This document shows positions 7,988-15,816 of a DNA stretch of 64,000 nt, in pieces. The position numbers were made by a program, and so were the translations under genes. Position 1 is the first letter of the stretch. Each line of letters opens with the position of its first letter. Source of the stretch: Roseibium marinum (GTDB lineage: Bacteria; Pseudomonadota; Alphaproteobacteria; Rhizobiales; Stappiaceae); contig NZ_PPCN01000019.1 of assembly GCF_002906165.1 (NCBI RefSeq), forward strand, positions 1 through 64,000, read 5' to 3'. A model generated the notes under the pieces. The model did no database searches. It saw nothing but the letters and a program-made list of their open reading frames with translations, and was not told the DNA's origin.

Positions 7988-8626
7988 TCAGCAAATCCTC
8001 CGGACACTCAGCAGATGATAGGTCGAGCCGTCCTTGGGAAAGCCCCAGATGCCGATCGCGTTCAACTGGCTCGCACCCAGCACGCTGAGGAACGCGCCTT
8101 CGTCAGTCCAGAGAAAACCGACATGTCCCTTCCAGGCGAAATCCTTGCGCGCGAACACGGCGATATCGCCGCGCGCGGGAGACGCCGTCTCCTTGCCCCA
8201 GCGATACCAAGAACGGGCGGCCCTGTTGCCGGTTCCGGTAAGACCTGTCTTGCCGAGGCACCAGTTGACAAAGGACGAGCACCACGGAATGTCGTCCGGC
8301 GAAACGCCAGCGGCCGCCTGGTGAAATTTTTCGAGTTCGGGGTTGGCTATGCCAGGGCCCGAATAGGTCTGAATTCCTCTTTCAAGTTCTTCCACAGCCC
8401 AATCGATTGGAGTTGCCGGTCTCGCTTTCGGTGTCACGGCGGACACAGGCTCGTCGCGCGCAAAAACATTTACGGGCATGCCGGGTTCAAAGAGGTCGTA
8501 TTCTTCAAGATGCGGGTTGACCGCGCTGAATTCCTGAGCGGAAAGCCCGAGGCGGCGAGCGAGTTCGAACCGGTTGATGCTTTCCGAGATGATGTGCGGT
8601 TCCGTTCTGGTAACGGCATGTGTCAT
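7988..8626 (-). CDS. TIGR02594-family (CHAP/NlpC-like) peptidoglycan hydrolase
   Basis: In this 212-residue protein the C-terminal half matches the TIGR02594 family of Cys/His peptidases. The catalytic Cys116 lies in PWCSSFVNW, followed by TGLTGTGNRAARSW, and the catalytic His168 lies in KGHVGF. LGASQLNAI is the usual late motif. The N-terminal 60 residues (ELARRLGLSAQEFSAVNP) look like a LysM-like binding module. There is no signal peptide. It is transcribed divergently from the YcaO gene, with a 220-bp gap. The likely role is cutting peptide stems of peptidoglycan, as in phage or secretion-associated lysins; the exact bond is unknown. Confidence 0.82.
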   Translation of the reverse strand: MTHAVTRTEPHIISESINRFELARRLGLSAQEFSAVNPHLEEYDLFEPGMPVNVFARDEPVSAVTPKARPATPIDWAVEELERGIQTYSGPGIANPELEKFHQAAAGVSPDDIPWCSSFVNWCLGKTGLTGTGNRAARSWYRWGKETASPARGDIAVFARKDFAWKGHVGFLWTDEGAFLSVLGASQLNAIGIWGFPKDGSTYHLLSVRRIC

Positions 8627-8852
8627 TTTCAGGCCTCAGTGTTTTTCCAGGTGGTTCAACGGTGCAAAGCGGTAAATCTTATGAGCGGCCAGTTGCATGT
8701 GTTCCACGCGGAGCCGGATCCCGGTCTCATATGGGCTGTTTTGCCGGTTCAACGGAAAACCCCGTGAAGGTCATTGGCCTATGGAAGGTGTGAAGCCTGC
8801 GTGAATCGCCGATTTCAAGGGAAAAATTCGACGGGATTGAAGGGAGATGACC

Positions 8853-10196
8853 ATGTTGAAGGACCTGCTGCAGAGATCCGCCGCACTTATGGAAGGACAA
8901 CCGGACAGTGGCGATGCGGGAAGTGAAGACGCGAGACGGTTTCTGGATGCGCTCGGCTACCTGCCGGGTCCCGATAGCCGGAAGCCCGATCCCGAGGAGG
9001 ACGCGAACCGGCGTGCGCTGATGGCGCTGGCCTGCCGTTGCGACGACCTGTTCACCCTGGACATGCCGCATGCCTCCGGGGCCAGTTTTTTCGGAGCCAA
9101 ATTCAGTCCGGCCGCCTTTGGCATATCCGGATTCGGTTCAGCGCCGGCAAGTGCCGGCGGACGCGGTGTGTCGCTGAGGGAAGCGTTCGAGAGCTGCCTC
9201 GGAGAGGCAGCGGAATATCTGTCCTTCATCGAAAGAAAAGACGACCCGCTCACAATCCTGTCCTCTGCGCAGCCTCCTTCCGTCACGCCTGGAATACCCG
9301 AAGACTGGCTTCGAGGTGGTCTGGGCGTCGAACCCGAGGAGAGCCTGGGCCTATACGATCTTGTCGGTGTCCGCTCCCTTTATACCGGTGAGCCCGTCAC
9401 GCTGCCGCTGGAGCTCGTTCTGAGGCGGCCCGCTCACAAACGGAACGGTGAACGGGCGGCGCACAGCAACGGTGTCGCGTCCGGGGTCACAACATCGGAC
9501 GCAGTGAGGTCGGGACTTCTGGAACTGATTGAACGGGATGCGATGGTCCTGTGGTGGTATGGCGGCCAGACGCCCCGAACGATCACCAACGGCGCGGCTT
9601 GGGGCGAGGAATTCCTGAGCTTCATAACCTGCTGCCGTCCGGCAAGCAGCCGGAACTGCTGGTTTCTGGAATTGACCACGGACATTCAGGTTCCGGTTTT
9701 TGCCGCACTCTCCAGCCGGGTCGATGGAAGCCAGGTCGTCGCCGGCTTCGCCGCCGATCAGGACAGTCGCCGTGCGGCGAAGCGGGCCTTTTTGGAGATG
9801 TGCCAGATGGAACTTGCGCAGCAGATCTCGGCGGACAAACCATCCTACCTTCCAGACGACCGGTTGTCCGATCAGGATCGGATCTGGATCGAACGTGAAA
9901 AACAGTTGTCGCTCGACAATTTTCCGCGCCTGAAAAGAGCAGCGTCGGTCGAGACCCTATCTGCCGTGGCGCGGGGTGGTGAGGCGACCGGTCCCGTTGA
10001 AGCAGTTGCGCAGATCGGACTGGAGGCGTTCTGGGTCGACCTGACCAGGCCCGAGGTTGACATCGCTACTGTCAGGACCCTCGTGCCTGGACTGCAGGCA
10101 ACGGACGCGAGCTGGGTTTCAACTCGGCTTTCGGAGGTCGCGCGCACCAACTGCATTGATCTCGACACGGAGACAGGGCCGGTCGCCCCGTTTTAA
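8853..10196 (+). CDS. Stand-alone YcaO-domain protein (peptide backbone cyclodehydratase/thioamidation type)
   Basis: YcaO enzymes use ATP to activate peptide backbone amides and make azolines, thioamides or amidines in ribosomal peptides. In this 447-residue protein the ATP/Mg-binding glutamates are in place: AFESCLGEAAEYLS (Glu118, Glu121), SGLLELIERDA (Glu224, Glu227) and AFLEMCQ (Glu315, Gln318). The GFGSAPASAGGRG stretch just before is also typical. The C-terminus, GPVAPF, is Pro-containing but is not a clean PxPxP. No fused or adjacent E1-like/ThiF partner, TfuA or dehydrogenase is seen. AGGGAG (8841-8846) is spaced for the ATG at 8853, not the one at 8847. A SARP-type regulator follows after 66 bp, so the pair is probably one unit. 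Confidence 0.85.
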   Translation: MLKDLLQRSAALMEGQPDSGDAGSEDARRFLDALGYLPGPDSRKPDPEEDANRRALMALACRCDDLFTLDMPHASGASFFGAKFSPAAFGISGFGSAPASAGGRGVSLREAFESCLGEAAEYLSFIERKDDPLTILSSAQPPSVTPGIPEDWLRGGLGVEPEESLGLYDLVGVRSLYTGEPVTLPLELVLRRPAHKRNGERAAHSNGVASGVTTSDAVRSGLLELIERDAMVLWWYGGQTPRTITNGAAWGEEFLSFITCCRPASSRNCWFLELTTDIQVPVFAALSSRVDGSQVVAGFAADQDSRRAAKRAFLEMCQMELAQQISADKPSYLPDDRLSDQDRIWIEREKQLSLDNFPRLKRAASVETLSAVARGGEATGPVEAVAQIGLEAFWVDLTRPEVDIATVRTLVPGLQATDASWVSTRLSEVARTNCIDLDTETGPVAPF

Positions 10197-10262
10197 TTGA
10201 CTGCACCCAGAAATATAATAGTTTAATAAAATACCAACTATAACGGGTGTGGATCAGGAGTA

Positions 10263-12311
10263 GTGCTTAATCCAGCTATCGGCCTCAACGGCTCACATAT
10301 TACTATTAATATCATTGATGGATTTTCGCTTCAGGGCGCGAAGAACACGGGCTATTCTGTCCGAAACCGGAAATCCTGCGGACTTCTTTCTTATCTGGCG
10401 CTCAACAGGAACCACCGGGAAACGCGTGAACGGCTGGTCGGACTCCTGTGGAGCGATCGGCCGGAGAAACAGGCCCGCGCCTCGCTCAGGCAAAGCCTCA
10501 AGCAGCTGCGCCAGTTCTTCGAGGAATTGCATTATGAAGGCTTCGACACCGGGCATGTGAATGTCACGCTTGATCCACATACCGTGTCAACGGATCTCAG
10601 CCGGGTCGTCGACCTGCTTGGCAGAAACGTTGTCAGCGAGCCGTTGCTGCAACTGTCCAACCTTCCGGAGCGCATTCTTTACGGCTTTGAGACGCTCGAT
10701 CAATCCTTTGCCGCCTGGTTGCATGTCGTCCGGCAGAACTGGAATACGGTTATCGTGACTGAGTTGCGGCGGATCATCGGCGACGTGCATCTGCCGGGAG
10801 AAACCGTTCAAGCGGCGGCGGAAGCGTTGCTGCGCATTGACCCGACACATGAGGAAGCCCATCGCAGCACGATCCGCTTTCACGCAAACAACGGCAATAC
10901 AGCGGCCGCACTCAAGCAGTACAACGAACTCTGGGACATTCTCGACCGCGACTACGACATGGAGCCCGAGCTCGAGACCCAGACCCTGATCGCCGACATC
11001 AAGGCCGGCACCTTCACCCCCGCGGCCGTGCTTTCACCGGTTGTTACGACGACAGTGCAAGGCAGTACCGCATCGGAGCCGGCGGTGGCCACGGAAGCCT
11101 GGTACCCAACCATCCGGGTGTTTCCATTCCTTGCCGGCGGGATCGACCCTCACGACGCCATGGCAGGTCTCGTGGAGGGGTTCCGGCAGGATCTCATCGC
11201 CAGCATGGTGCGCTTCAGGGACTGGATCGTTCTGGACCATGCCCAGCAGGTGCCCGACGAGACCGGCAATGACTGGACGCTGTCCGACCGGAACAAGGGC
11301 TACAGCATATCCGGAACCCATTATCAGGACGGCGACGATGTCCATCTGCTGATGACCCTGAAGAACCTGCAGACGAACCGCTATGTCTGGAGCGAGCGCC
11401 TGCGCCTGTCACACGACAACTGGTTCGCAGCGCAGCGCGAGTTCATCAAGCGGATGTCGGCCAGCATGAGCATCTATCTCACCGCGCAGCATCTGTCGCA
11501 GCAGATCGCGAGCCACGCCCTTCCCAAGGACGCCTACCGGCCCTGGCTGTCGGCCTATCGGATGATCTGGTCGTGGGACCCGCAGAAGCGGGCGGAAGCG
11601 GAGGAAATCTTCAAGGGGATTATCGAACGTTTCCCCGATTTTGCCCCGGCCTATAGCGGGCTGGCGTCTATCTGCAACACCGAGCAGGTCATCTATCCCG
11701 GTTTCTCGGCCTCGCCGGAGCGTCTCAAGACGGCCAACCATCTTTCGCGGACCGCCGTCGCCCTGGATCCCCTGGACGTGCGCAGCCATATCGCACTGGC
11801 ATGGTCGAACGGCATGATCGGTCAGCACGATCAGGCGGCGAACCACCATCGACTTGTCTACGATCTCAATCCGAACAACCCGACGACCCTGTTCTCCTGT
11901 GCCTGCGGGCTGGCGATGTGCGGGGATCTAGACGCGGCGCGGGACATCGCAGGACAGGCCATGTCGCTGATTTCGTCTGTCAATCCGGTGCAATGGGCCT
12001 ATCTGACATCGACCCGGTTCGTCTGCGGCGATTATCGCGGCTGTGTGAAGGCGGCCGATAGTTGCGGCGAGGCGCTGCCGATGGTGCCCGGCTTCAAGGC
12101 CGCGGCCCTGGGTCTGATCGGCGCGGAAGCCGAAGCGGTTGACGCGGGCGAGCGCTATTTTACCTTCATCCGCGACCGCTGGCAGGGCGAAGCACCCTGC
12201 ACGCGGGAAAGCGCGGCCCAATGGTTTCTCCAGCACTGCCCGGTGAAAAACAACGCCACCCGCGCCAGGATGCGGGAAGGCCTCGCCAAAGCCGGCCTCC
12301 CCACCTCCTGA
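10263..12311 (+). CDS. SARP-like transcriptional activator: BTAD plus TolB-N-like and TPR regions
   Basis: The product is 682 residues long. Residues about 15-105 are an OmpR/SARP-type winged helix (GLLSYLALN, RERLVGLLWSDRPEKQARAS). Residues 110-255 are a bacterial transcriptional activator domain of helical repeats (AAAEALLRIDPTHEEAHR, ALKQYNELWDIL). Residues about 285-390 resemble the TolB-N/adenylate-cyclase-associated domain (VFPFLAGG, GYSISGTHYQDGDDVHL), and the rest is TPR-like. Such proteins activate secondary-metabolism clusters. The start is a GTG with AGGAG unusually close (2 nt), so initiation may be weak. It lies downstream of the YcaO gene, and control of that gene is inferred. 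It converges with the 133-aa gene. Confidence 0.85.
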   Translation: MLNPAIGLNGSHITINIIDGFSLQGAKNTGYSVRNRKSCGLLSYLALNRNHRETRERLVGLLWSDRPEKQARASLRQSLKQLRQFFEELHYEGFDTGHVNVTLDPHTVSTDLSRVVDLLGRNVVSEPLLQLSNLPERILYGFETLDQSFAAWLHVVRQNWNTVIVTELRRIIGDVHLPGETVQAAAEALLRIDPTHEEAHRSTIRFHANNGNTAAALKQYNELWDILDRDYDMEPELETQTLIADIKAGTFTPAAVLSPVVTTTVQGSTASEPAVATEAWYPTIRVFPFLAGGIDPHDAMAGLVEGFRQDLIASMVRFRDWIVLDHAQQVPDETGNDWTLSDRNKGYSISGTHYQDGDDVHLLMTLKNLQTNRYVWSERLRLSHDNWFAAQREFIKRMSASMSIYLTAQHLSQQIASHALPKDAYRPWLSAYRMIWSWDPQKRAEAEEIFKGIIERFPDFAPAYSGLASICNTEQVIYPGFSASPERLKTANHLSRTAVALDPLDVRSHIALAWSNGMIGQHDQAANHHRLVYDLNPNNPTTLFSCACGLAMCGDLDAARDIAGQAMSLISSVNPVQWAYLTSTRFVCGDYRGCVKAADSCGEALPMVPGFKAAALGLIGAEAEAVDAGERYFTFIRDRWQGEAPCTRESAAQWFLQHCPVKNNATRARMREGLAKAGLPTS

Positions 12312-12320
12312 GACTGCCGC

Positions 12321-12722
12321 CTACATGCAAAGGTCGATGCAGTAGTCGGCGAGCCGGGCCTTCTGAACCTTTTTGCGCTTCGGATTGTCGATGTCTGGAT
12401 CGAGCGGCCCTTTGTAGGCGAGGTCGTATTGCGACGGAAATACATATTCTTTCTTTTGCAGATCGATCGCCGTATTGGCATCGTCGAGCATTTTTTTCGT
12501 CGGCAGCGTGATGTTCATCTTGCCGTCGATGAGTTCGTGAAAAACAAGTTCGGGTTTGCCGAAATCATCGGGGACGATCGGGCCAATCCCCCTATCATTC
12601 AGGATTTCAATGAACCTGTCCCAGTTTAGCGGCCTCGTACCGGGTTTGCGCACCCACTCGTCAACTACTTCTCCGAACAGTTCGTAATTGTTGACTCTAA
12701 AAAATGGTTGTTCTGCAGACAT
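12321..12722 (-). CDS. Protein of unknown function (133 aa), possible substrate or partner of the YcaO locus
   Basis: This is a small acidic-then-basic protein with no signal peptide or membrane segment. AAGGA lies 8 nt before the ATG, so it is very likely a real gene. The middle (DDFGKPELVFHELIDGK then MNITLPTK) faintly recalls the helix-beta-LPP pattern of nitrile-hydratase-like leader peptides used by some YcaO systems. The C-terminus ends in ADYCIDLCM, with two cysteines next to the end. It converges with the SARP gene and is separated from it by only 9 bp. I do not recognise the family. A precursor-peptide role is speculation; it could equally be an unrelated hypothetical protein. Confidence 0.6.
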   Translation of the reverse strand: MSAEQPFFRVNNYELFGEVVDEWVRKPGTRPLNWDRFIEILNDRGIGPIVPDDFGKPELVFHELIDGKMNITLPTKKMLDDANTAIDLQKKEYVFPSQYDLAYKGPLDPDIDNPKRKKVQKARLADYCIDLCM

Positions 12723-12846
12723 TTTGCAATTCCTTTCCGCTTGAGTAAATGTGTTTCGATGGGGTTTGCACTCAGCGCAAAATCGATATCAGCGCAGTAA
12801 AATGTTCTATTTTATTCTATGTCGCTTGGCAGAATCGATACTGAAA

Positions 12847-14577
12847 TCAGTGACTACGACGACGCGCAACGAATGCACCGGTTTGGGAATGGAGATACTG
12901 TCTCAATAGCAAGATTTCGGCAAAATATTTGTCGAAATCTACCAATCTCAAGTTTGAATGCTCAGCCTCCGAAACAACATCGCGCTGGAGGCGGATCTTG
13001 TCCTCAAGTTCCTTTTCCGTATTGCTCAAGGCTGCGATTTGAACAAAGTTGGCCGGATTTGCTGCAAGCAATGTGTCCAGCACGCAAGTCCGAAATTTGA
13101 GAAAGTAGTTCACCAGTGCGGTGGAGAGCCGGGAGGTGTCGCTGCCTTCTTCTTTGTTCGGTTCCCGCACATGCACAAACCTGTCGAGCGGAGGTGGCCA
13201 GGAAAAAGCTTCCATTCCTTGACCGATCGTTTCGTCGGCAGACGAATGATGACATCCGGCACAGGTAAGCGCTTGAGCGCGCTTCAGCAAATGCGTTTCG
13301 TTCATTGTTGGGACTGATCCCGTGAAAGCGATAGCACGCTGCCAAGTGGTGTAGAATTCACCTCGTCTACGCTTAAAGAGTTCATCCATCGGATCCGGTT
13401 CCGAGGAATCTTGAAAAGTGAGAAAGTCACGGTCCACTTCGATGGTCCCGAGCGCGTTCACCAGATATGTATCCTTAAACCGACCTGATGGTTGCTTGCG
13501 AAAGTCCCTGCATTGCAAAAGGTCATCAGAAACCGACTTGATGGTTGGGCTTTGCAGGTCCGATGCCAATTTTTTGAAGAGATGATCTTTGAATTTTGCA
13601 CCTAAGGTATTCGGTCCGCGGTCGTTTCTGAATAGCGCCTTGAGTGGGCTGTCTTTCGTCGGAGCAGGCTGGAAACGCATCATTCCCGAAGGATCTTCGT
13701 AAACGAGCCATTCTCGAAGTTGCCAGACCAGTGTCTTGGTGCCATCCAAGAGCTCCGTTGTCCGGAAATTGCCGCGGATCTGCCCGAGCGGTGTTCCAGA
13801 ATGTCCGGCGAGATGATCTGCTCGCATGGCCCGGCTGAAATTACCGGTCGCGGTCGCGTGCATTGTATCATAGAAGAACCTGTTGAGGGTCTCAGCAATC
13901 TCCGTCTTTTTCTCTTCTGCCATCGGCGCAGACTGTGCCGCTCGGAAATCTGCCCATTGCCGGGCAAGGATTTGGCACGCAGCAACACGCTCCTGTTTCG
14001 TATCCTTTATCTCGGATCCAAAAGGGAATTGCGGCCTGGTCTCAAAGATCAGGAAGAATCGTTTGACGAGCCCTTTTTTGGAATTGCGTCCGTCCGGGTG
14101 CTCCGAAACTGGCTTGTCGAAAGAATAGACGATCCGGAACTCGCCGCAATCCTTGAAGTTTTTCGGCGCAAGATCGGGCCGAAAGAACACTGCCGAAAGC
14201 CTGAGGGCGTAAGGACTGCCACCGTTGTCGGAACTCCGACTGTCGAGAAGGTCTTGCGGCTGAAGAGTGGCCAGCGGCAGACTTGCCTGCATGCCGGGAA
14301 AGTTTGTCGCGCCGAAGCTCATCAGCAGCGATTGCAGGAATTGCTCGGCGTCCGCATCCGTGACGTCCTCGACCGGCCGGTCGCCTCTGAGGATGTGTTT
14401 GAGCGTGCTCTTGAACGTGAGACCTGACTGCTTGAGGATCGCCTTGTCGACGATCACCAGTGCTGGGTCCTGCTCGGCCAGTGCCTTCCCAGTTTCTGTG
14501 ACACTCCAAAGACCAAGAACAAGAGCCGCAGTCGTCACGGTGTGCGTGAAAACGTTTCTTGAAAAATACCTCATCAT
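12847..14577 (-). CDS. Exported protein with a c-type haem motif, unknown function
   Basis: From the ATG at 14577 the 576-residue product starts with a signal peptide (MMRYFSRNVFTHTVTTAALV onward, cut near ALAEQ). A CAGCHH haem-attachment motif sits at residues 439-444, late in the chain, so c-type haem is attached in the periplasm. The rest is a large unrecognised region, with conserved-looking stretches such as FRIVYSFDKP and EFYTTWQRAIAFTGSVP. The open frame extends upstream to 14787, but that part lacks both a ribosome binding site and sensible sequence; AGGGGGG directly precedes the chosen ATGATG. An electron-transfer or sensor role is possible. No partner enzyme lies next to it. Confidence 0.72.
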   Translation of the reverse strand: MMRYFSRNVFTHTVTTAALVLGLWSVTETGKALAEQDPALVIVDKAILKQSGLTFKSTLKHILRGDRPVEDVTDADAEQFLQSLLMSFGATNFPGMQASLPLATLQPQDLLDSRSSDNGGSPYALRLSAVFFRPDLAPKNFKDCGEFRIVYSFDKPVSEHPDGRNSKKGLVKRFFLIFETRPQFPFGSEIKDTKQERVAACQILARQWADFRAAQSAPMAEEKKTEIAETLNRFFYDTMHATATGNFSRAMRADHLAGHSGTPLGQIRGNFRTTELLDGTKTLVWQLREWLVYEDPSGMMRFQPAPTKDSPLKALFRNDRGPNTLGAKFKDHLFKKLASDLQSPTIKSVSDDLLQCRDFRKQPSGRFKDTYLVNALGTIEVDRDFLTFQDSSEPDPMDELFKRRRGEFYTTWQRAIAFTGSVPTMNETHLLKRAQALTCAGCHHSSADETIGQGMEAFSWPPPLDRFVHVREPNKEEGSDTSRLSTALVNYFLKFRTCVLDTLLAANPANFVQIAALSNTEKELEDKIRLQRDVVSEAEHSNLRLVDFDKYFAEILLLRQYLHSQTGAFVARRRSH

Positions 14578-14867
14578 CCCCCCTGTGCGAAACGAGGTCA
14601 TCGTCGTGAATGACGTGTGAATCATGCGTGATTCTGCATAGATCTCGCGCTGTGAGGTCATCGTTTTGCCGGGGTCGTGTGAGGGAACACAGGCAGCCAC
14701 CCTTGTTCGGCCCATCGCGTCTTGGTGTTGAAACCACGGTTCACTTCGCTGACCGAGCGTCCCGACATCGCAACAGTGCAGGCTCACATGCCCAAGAAAG
14801 GGATAAATCCTGCGACGTTGAGGCTTCCCACCTTGGCAAGGGGCTCAATAAGCCAAACATCCGAAAA

Positions 14868-14950
14868 ACAGCAGAAATCCGCCATTCATGCCAAGGTGGG
14901 AACTCGTTGTGAAAAACGTGTTTCAGTTCCCACCTTGAACTTGCGCAATG
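14868..14950. repeat. Hairpin repeat unit A
   Basis: The unit begins ACAGCAGAAATCCGCC and ends GAACTTGCGCA. Inside it are 13-bp inverted arms, CAAGGTGGGAACT (14892-14904) and AGTTCCCACCTTG (14925-14937), around a 20-nt loop. The same frame recurs in units B and C with different arm sequences. A lone extra copy of the right arm (TTCCCACCTTG) lies at about 14825-14835. Confidence 0.8.
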
Positions 14951-15016
14951 TTCAACGTCAAAGGCGAAAAAGTTGCTACCACGGATACTAGGTCGATGTG
15001 TGCAAATTTGCCCAAA

Positions 15017-15098
15017 ACAGCAGAATTCTGCCGATTTTTTCAAGGTAGCAACTCGTTACGGAATTCTCTTTGAGTTGCTACCTTAAACTTGCGCAGTC
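15017..15098. repeat. Hairpin repeat unit B
   Basis: The unit begins ACAGCAGAATTCTGCCG and ends AAACTTGCGCAG. It holds 12-bp arms, AAGGTAGCAACT (15042-15053) and AGTTGCTACCTT (15073-15084). Compared with unit A, both arms have changed in step (GTGGGAAC/GTTCCCAC against GTAGCAAC/GTTGCTAC), so pairing is preserved. Confidence 0.8.
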
Positions 15099-15205
15099 TT
15101 TGTTTTCATTGCGCTTTTTCAAATGGCATAATTCAACATCCCGCCGATAACGGTATTTTTCGCCAAGTGAAGTTGCGCGCCCGTTTTCACCTGACCCTGC
15201 CAGGA

Positions 15206-15350
15206 ACAGCAGAAAATCGCCAAAAACCGCTTGATCCCACTTAATCCCGGAAACGCCGTTTCTGCCAAGTGAACTTGCGCGTTACAGGTGTAAGTTGTAG
15301 CGCGCAAGTTCGTTTGGCAAATCGCGCAACTTTACTTGGCATCCATTTTT
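15206..15350. repeat. Hairpin repeat unit C
   Basis: The unit begins ACAGCAGAAAATCGCC. It contains TGCCAAGTGAACTTGCGCG (15263-15281) and its imperfect inverse CGCGCAAGTTCGTTTGGCA (about 15301-15319), and it ends near a further inverse copy of the left arm at about 15327-15343 (GCGCAACTTTACTTGGC). Its core at 15233-15286 has a diverged copy at 37291-37344. Confidence 0.75.
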
Positions 15351-15816
15351 TTGCGAATGGAGCTTTTTCGTCATTTGAATTCGCCTTGTTTAATCCTCTT
15401 TCATTGGACGTTTAAATATAAAGTTTTGAGAGAGGTCGGGCCGGGGTTTTCTCCGGTAGGTTTTAGTGAAGCAACCGCTTTGCGCCCCCATCTTGGACGC
15501 TTGAATTGCGCGTAAAATTTCCCGTAAGCAGTCGTTCGTCGTGACTCGTTCGATCATCCGAGAAGGCGGGAAGCGGACTATTTTAGCATCTCGCGCGCAG
15601 GTCTGGCTCTTCCTGCGCGTGAAATCAAAGAAGCACGTGGCAATGTGCGGCCGACCTCATACTGCAATGCGATATTGCGGAATCGAATGATCAATCATTC
15701 GACGAGATACTCGATGGCACCAAAGCTCCGTCGCAACGAATGGTCGGGCACGCTGGTTCACCGAAGGCAGTGAAGGTGCGTGCCCGACCTCAAAAGACAG
15801 GCCTCAAAACGATTTG
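15351..15816. other. Gene-free spacer after the hairpin repeats
   Basis: No credible coding sequence is present. A 20-bp inverted repeat, TCGAATGA-TCAA-TCATTCGA, lies at 15683-15702. A longer stem lies at 15742-15789 and is listed separately. Together with the repeats this makes about 1.2 kb without a gene. Confidence 0.6.
15742..15789 (-). terminator. Stem-loop downstream of the flavin monooxygenase gene
   Basis: GGTCGGGCACGC (15742-15753) pairs with GCGTGCCCGACC (15778-15789), and a nested TTCAC/GTGAA extends the stem. It lies 28 bp after the minus-strand stop. There is no T-run, so it may be a processing or stability stem rather than a classic terminator. Confidence 0.5.

Noticed and set aside
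3460..8626. Integrated prophage
   Set aside because: Holin-like and lysin genes are present, but no capsid, tail, terminase, integrase or attachment-site duplication is seen.
8681..8767. 28-codon frame (MSGQLHVFHAEPDPGLIWAV...) as a RiPP precursor for the YcaO
   Set aside because: It lacks a convincing ribosome binding site and has no Cys/Ser/Thr-rich core. It is part of a longer shadow frame.
14868..15350. CRISPR array
   Set aside because: Units are 150-190 bp apart, imperfect, and contain inverted arms. There are no short identical direct repeats with unique 30-40 bp spacers and no cas genes.
14868..15350. Integron attC sites
   Set aside because: The conserved GTTRRRY/RYYYAAC boxes are not present at the unit ends, and there are no cassette ORFs or integrase.
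15742..15789. Riboswitch upstream of a gene
   Set aside because: The stem lies downstream of the monooxygenase stop, not in a leader, and no known riboswitch core is recognisable.
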